From the NCBI GenBank assembly GCA_021783695.1, contig JAJXTO010000003.1, positions 1 to 64,000 on the forward strand: 64,000 nucleotides of DNA, given 5' to 3'. The notes beneath the pieces were generated by a model. It was not told the DNA's origin and did no database searches. It worked only from the letters and a program-made list of their open reading frames with translations. The number at the start of each line of letters is the position of its first letter. The stretch's first letter is position 1. Shown here piece after piece: positions 61,216 to 64,000 of the stretch. The translations under genes and the position numbers were made by a program. The DNA comes from Pseudomonadota bacterium. Its GTDB lineage: Bacteria; Pseudomonadota; Gammaproteobacteria; Burkholderiales; Burkholderiaceae_C.

Positions 61216-61614
61216 ATGCTCCAAAACGACACGCCCCCGGAACTGGTCACATCACCTGCAGACGATCTCTCGGTTGATGTGGGCAGAGTTTTCGACTCCG
61301 CCGCAGAGCTTTTCGGCGTTCTCGCGACGCCGCTACGCCTGCGGATTCTGAACTCCATCTGTACCGGGGAGAAAAGTGTCAGTGACATCATGAGCCTGGT
61401 CGAATCGACCCAGCCCAACGTGTCCCAGCATCTCAAGGTGTTGTATCAAGCCGGTGTCGTCGCCAAGCGTCGCGTCGGCAATCTGGTTTACTACCGTGTG
61501 CAGAGCGAGAAGGCAGTGCAGTTGTGCCGGACCGTGTGTACTCAAATTGCCATCGAGCTCGACGATCCTGAATCGGTTTCGCAGACGGATCGCCTGGCAC
61601 GACGTGCTTACTAA
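61216..61614 (+). CDS. ArsR-family repressor of the sox locus
   Basis: A 132-residue winged-helix regulator: LFGVLATPLRLRILNSICTGEKSVSDIMSLVE, recognition helix STQPNVSQHLKVLYQAGVV, wing KRRVGNLVYYRV. Cysteines are Cys49 in the alpha-2 region and Cys104/Cys108 in the last helix. That arrangement recalls the persulfide-sensing BigR/SqrR group, although the Cys register is not identical. The ATG at 61216 is preferred to a GTG at 61192 because the palindrome and -10 box lie over the longer start. No ribosome site is visible, so it may be translated from a near-leaderless mRNA. It is 14 bp upstream of soxC. Confidence 0.88.
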   Translation: MLQNDTPPELVTSPADDLSVDVGRVFDSAAELFGVLATPLRLRILNSICTGEKSVSDIMSLVESTQPNVSQHLKVLYQAGVVAKRRVGNLVYYRVQSEKAVQLCRTVCTQIAIELDDPESVSQTDRLARRAY

Positions 61615-61628
61615 AAGCGAGAAAGAGG

Positions 61629-63008
61629 ATGAGTGACTACACAAAAAAGCTAGGCCGGCTGCGCAAAGCGCCGGAAGACTTCCTGAGTACTGAGCAGGTC
61701 GCTCAGGTTCAGGCGGGCCGCCGCGATTTTTTGCGTAAGACATTTCTCACTGCCACGGCCACCATGGCCACTGGCGGCGCAGCAAATGCCTATGCGGACG
61801 ATCGTAAAGACTGGGACGGGAACAAGGGCAGCAAGCTCATCCTCGACAACCCTGAGTGGGGTACTACCCTGGGCCGGGGTGTGGACGAGCCGCCTTATGG
61901 CATGCCGATCAAGTACGAAAAAAATCTCGTGCGCCGCATCAGCCCGGGCTTGGCCGCAGTCACCCAGGCCAACGTGGCTTTCGCGCCGCTGCAGGGCATG
62001 TTCGGCATCATCACGCCATCCGGCCTGCACTTCAACCGTTCGCACCAGGGCTGGTACGAGATCAACCCCGAGGAATTCCGCCTGATGGTGATGGGCGAGA
62101 AGGGTCTGATCAAGAACCCCAAGGTGTATTCCGTGGGCGACATCATGCGCATGCAGCCCGTCTCCCGCATTCACTTCATCGAGTGCGGTGCCAACACAGC
62201 GATGGAGTGGGGTAATGTCGCCGTGCCGACGGTGCAGTACACGCATGGCATGGTGTCATGCAGCGAGTTCACCGGTGTCCCTCTCATTGACCTGCTGGAA
62301 GACTGCGGCGCCGACCTGAAGGGCGTGCGCTTCATCATGGCTGAAGGTGCGGACGGTTCTCACGAAAACCGCACCATCCCCATGTCGCTCGTGCTGTCCG
62401 GCGAGGTTCTGGTGGCATATGGCCAAAATGGTGAAATGCTCCGCGCTGAAAACGGGTACCCGCTTCGTCTGGTCGTGCCGGGAGTGGAAGGTGTGTCGCA
62501 GATCAAGTATCTGCGTCGGATCAAACTGGGCCGTGCGCCTTTTGCCACCAAGGACGAAGTGCTGGGCTACGTTGACATGATGCCGGATGGCATGCAGCGT
62601 CAATACACTTCCATCATGGAGTGCAAGTCGGTCATCACCTCGCCCTCTGGCGGTCAGGTGCTGATGGATAAAGGTGTGTACAACGTGACCGGTATTGCCT
62701 GGTCGGGCCGCGGCAAGATCAAGCGCGTGGATGTGTCCTTTGACGGCGGCATCAGCTGGAAGCCCGCCCGCGTGGAGGGGCCGGTGCAAAACAAGGCACT
62801 GACGCGTTTCAACATCCCCTGGGTGTGGAACGGCAAGTCCGCCTTCCTGCAAAGTCGCGCTGTGGACGAAACCGGCATGGTGCAGCCCACCTATCAGGAG
62901 CTGCGCAAAATCCGTGGCTCCCGCTCGGTCTACCACAACAACGCAATTCAAACCTGGCAAGTTGAAGAAACTGGAGATATTCGCAATGTCCAACTCGCGA
63001 ATTCGTAA
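61629..63008 (+). CDS. soxC: SoxC, molybdenum subunit of sulfane dehydrogenase SoxCD
   Basis: SoxCD oxidises the protein-bound sulfane sulfur formed during thiosulfate oxidation in the periplasm. The 459-residue protein has a twin-arginine signal (RRDFLRKTFL, Arg31-Arg32) ending near ANAYA. The sulfite-oxidase fold has the molybdenum-ligand Cys186 in HFIECGANTAMEWG, SCSEFTGVPL, and a C-terminal dimerisation domain (IAWSGRGKIKRVDVSFDGGISW). GAAAGAGG precedes the ATG. It overlaps soxD by 23 bp. Confidence 0.95.
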   Translation: MSDYTKKLGRLRKAPEDFLSTEQVAQVQAGRRDFLRKTFLTATATMATGGAANAYADDRKDWDGNKGSKLILDNPEWGTTLGRGVDEPPYGMPIKYEKNLVRRISPGLAAVTQANVAFAPLQGMFGIITPSGLHFNRSHQGWYEINPEEFRLMVMGEKGLIKNPKVYSVGDIMRMQPVSRIHFIECGANTAMEWGNVAVPTVQYTHGMVSCSEFTGVPLIDLLEDCGADLKGVRFIMAEGADGSHENRTIPMSLVLSGEVLVAYGQNGEMLRAENGYPLRLVVPGVEGVSQIKYLRRIKLGRAPFATKDEVLGYVDMMPDGMQRQYTSIMECKSVITSPSGGQVLMDKGVYNVTGIAWSGRGKIKRVDVSFDGGISWKPARVEGPVQNKALTRFNIPWVWNGKSAFLQSRAVDETGMVQPTYQELRKIRGSRSVYHNNAIQTWQVEETGDIRNVQLANS

Positions 63009-64000
63009 GGCCGCGCTGGCGGTTATTTTGGGCGGAGTCTTTGTCGGCTCCGCAATGGCGGCAGGTGTGCCTGTAAACACCCGCGTGCCGGCTCAGGCAA
63101 TCAAGACGGACGGCATGCTGGGCCGTACGGCAACTCCTGATGAAATTCAGGCATGGAACATCGACGTCCGTCCTGATTTCGCCGGCTTGCCTCCGGGGCA
63201 GGGCAGCGTTGCAACCGGAACCAAACTGTGGGAAGCCAAATGCGCGTCCTGTCATGGTGATTTCGCTGATTCCAATGCGGTATTTCCTCCGCTGGTCGGC
63301 GCCTATCAGGCGTCCAAGCAAGACATCAAGACGGGCCGGGTTGCCGCACTGGTGAATGGCGGGACCTCAATCGAGCGTCTCTCGACTGTGTCGACTCTGT
63401 TCGATTACATCCATCGCGCCATGCCTTGGAATGCGCCTTTGTCCCTCAGTTGGGATGACACATATGCGCTGGTGGCCTATCTGATGAATCTGGCCAATGT
63501 GGTTCCGAGCAATTTCGTGCTGACCCGCGACAACGTGCAACAAGTCCAGGACATGTTGCCCAACCGCAATGGCATGACTTGGAACCACGGCATGTGGCCC
63601 GGCAAGGAGATCGGTAATGGGGGTATCCCGGATACCCACAACGTCGGATGCATGAAAGACTGCGCTCCGAAGCCCAAGGTCGAAACGTTTATCCCGGCTT
63701 ACGCCATGAACACATGGGGTAATCTGGCCGATGAAACGCGTCCCTGGGGGCCGATCCGCGGCCTGGTGACCGTCTCCCAAGCCGAACTGAAAAAAGCCGA
63801 GGAGAAAAAAGCATCTGCAGCCAACGACCCCAATGCGAAAGTGATCGCCTTGATCAAGGGCAGTGGATGTATCGCGTGTCACAGCTTCGGCGACAACAAG
63901 CTGGTCGGGCCTGGGTACAAGGAAATTGCCGGCAAATATTCTGGCAAGAAGGACATGATTTCCGAACTCACCACGCGGATCATCAAGGGGGGCTCGGGTG
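62986..64000 (+). CDS. soxD: SoxD, diheme cytochrome c subunit of SoxCD (partial, runs past the window end)
   Basis: The reading frame is open to the window edge (338 codons seen). A Sec signal peptide (residues ~1-25, VFVGSAMA) is followed by two cytochrome c domains with heme motifs CASCH (Cys86-His90) and CIACH (Cys295-His299). Likely axial Met residues lie in the MPWN region and beyond. SoxD accepts electrons from the SoxC molybdenum centre. The ATG lies inside the end of soxC in another frame with GGAG upstream, implying translational coupling. The remaining sox genes are probably to the right. Confidence 0.94.
   Translation, partial: MSNSRIRKAALAVILGGVFVGSAMAAGVPVNTRVPAQAIKTDGMLGRTATPDEIQAWNIDVRPDFAGLPPGQGSVATGTKLWEAKCASCHGDFADSNAVFPPLVGAYQASKQDIKTGRVAALVNGGTSIERLSTVSTLFDYIHRAMPWNAPLSLSWDDTYALVAYLMNLANVVPSNFVLTRDNVQQVQDMLPNRNGMTWNHGMWPGKEIGNGGIPDTHNVGCMKDCAPKPKVETFIPAYAMNTWGNLADETRPWGPIRGLVTVSQAELKKAEEKKASAANDPNAKVIALIKGSGCIACHSFGDNKLVGPGYKEIAGKYSGKKDMISELTTRIIKGGSG

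Noticed and set aside
61192-61216. GTG at 61192 as the arsR start
   Set aside because: The -10 box and the operator palindrome lie at 61196-61209, so this codon would be outside the transcript.

Overview
The window is a contiguous, gene-dense stretch of a high-GC betaproteobacterial chromosome. Gene order and protein sequences point to Burkholderiales: mdh/gntR/sdhCDABE/gltA, leuC-ecn-leuD-leuB-asd-fimV-truA-trpFBA-accD-folC-SPOR-cvpA-purF-metZ, and a FixJ-type two-component system facing aceE-aceF-lpdA. A soxCD sulfur-oxidation locus at the right edge, with its own ArsR-type regulator, makes a Thiomonas-like facultative sulfur oxidiser the most likely source. That genus assignment is inference from the gene set. 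There are no rRNA genes, CRISPR arrays, phage genes or transposase genes in the window.

Layout. (1) 84-2125: a tRNA-Ala(CGC) with its terminator, an alpha/beta hydrolase, and a convergent hydroxyacid dehydrogenase. (2) 2188-5862: a peroxide-defence block, ahpC-ahpF-yaaA and a Spx/ArsC-like protein, behind a well-spaced OxyR-like site. (3) 5744-14988, minus strand: mdh-prpB-prpC-(secreted protein)-prpD-acnA-GMC oxidoreductase, which combines TCA and methylcitrate-cycle enzymes. (4) 15168-21126, plus strand: a GntR/HutC regulator, sdhCDABE and gltA. (5) 21101-22854: a divergent MmyB-like regulator and methyltransferase pair. (6) 22926-42016: a long collinear biosynthetic run (leucine, aspartate semialdehyde, FimV, TruA, tryptophan, AccD, FolC, SPOR, CvpA, PurF, MetZ, GltX). 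It is interrupted directly after asd by a 271-bp non-coding, highly structured palindromic element. (7) 42061-48010: a small unknown protein, pyrD, rpiA, a secreted glutaredoxin-like protein, prlC and folD. (8) 48088-57400: the two-component system and the pyruvate dehydrogenase operon. (9) 57434-61132: an NlpC/P60 hydrolase, an AcuI-type acrylyl-CoA reductase and prpE. (10) 61179-64000: arsR-soxC-soxD, with soxD running off the window.

How the genes work together. PDH, GltA, AcnA, Sdh and Mdh cover a large part of central carbon flux. PrpE, PrpC, PrpD, PrpB and probably AcnA give a complete propionate (2-methylcitrate) route divided between two loci. AcuI beside PrpE suggests acrylate or acryloyl-CoA can also be fed into that route. 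AhpCF and YaaA protect against peroxide, and SoxCD links the cell to thiosulfate oxidation.

The strongest non-routine signals are four. The first is the Y-shaped palindromic element at 27454-27724. The second is a 226-bp perfect nucleotide repeat that gives AceF and LpdA identical lipoyl domains. The third is a palindrome sitting on the -10 box of an apparently near-leaderless arsR-sox promoter. The fourth is the OxyR-like site in front of ahpC. All calls come from reading the sequence; no database search was run.
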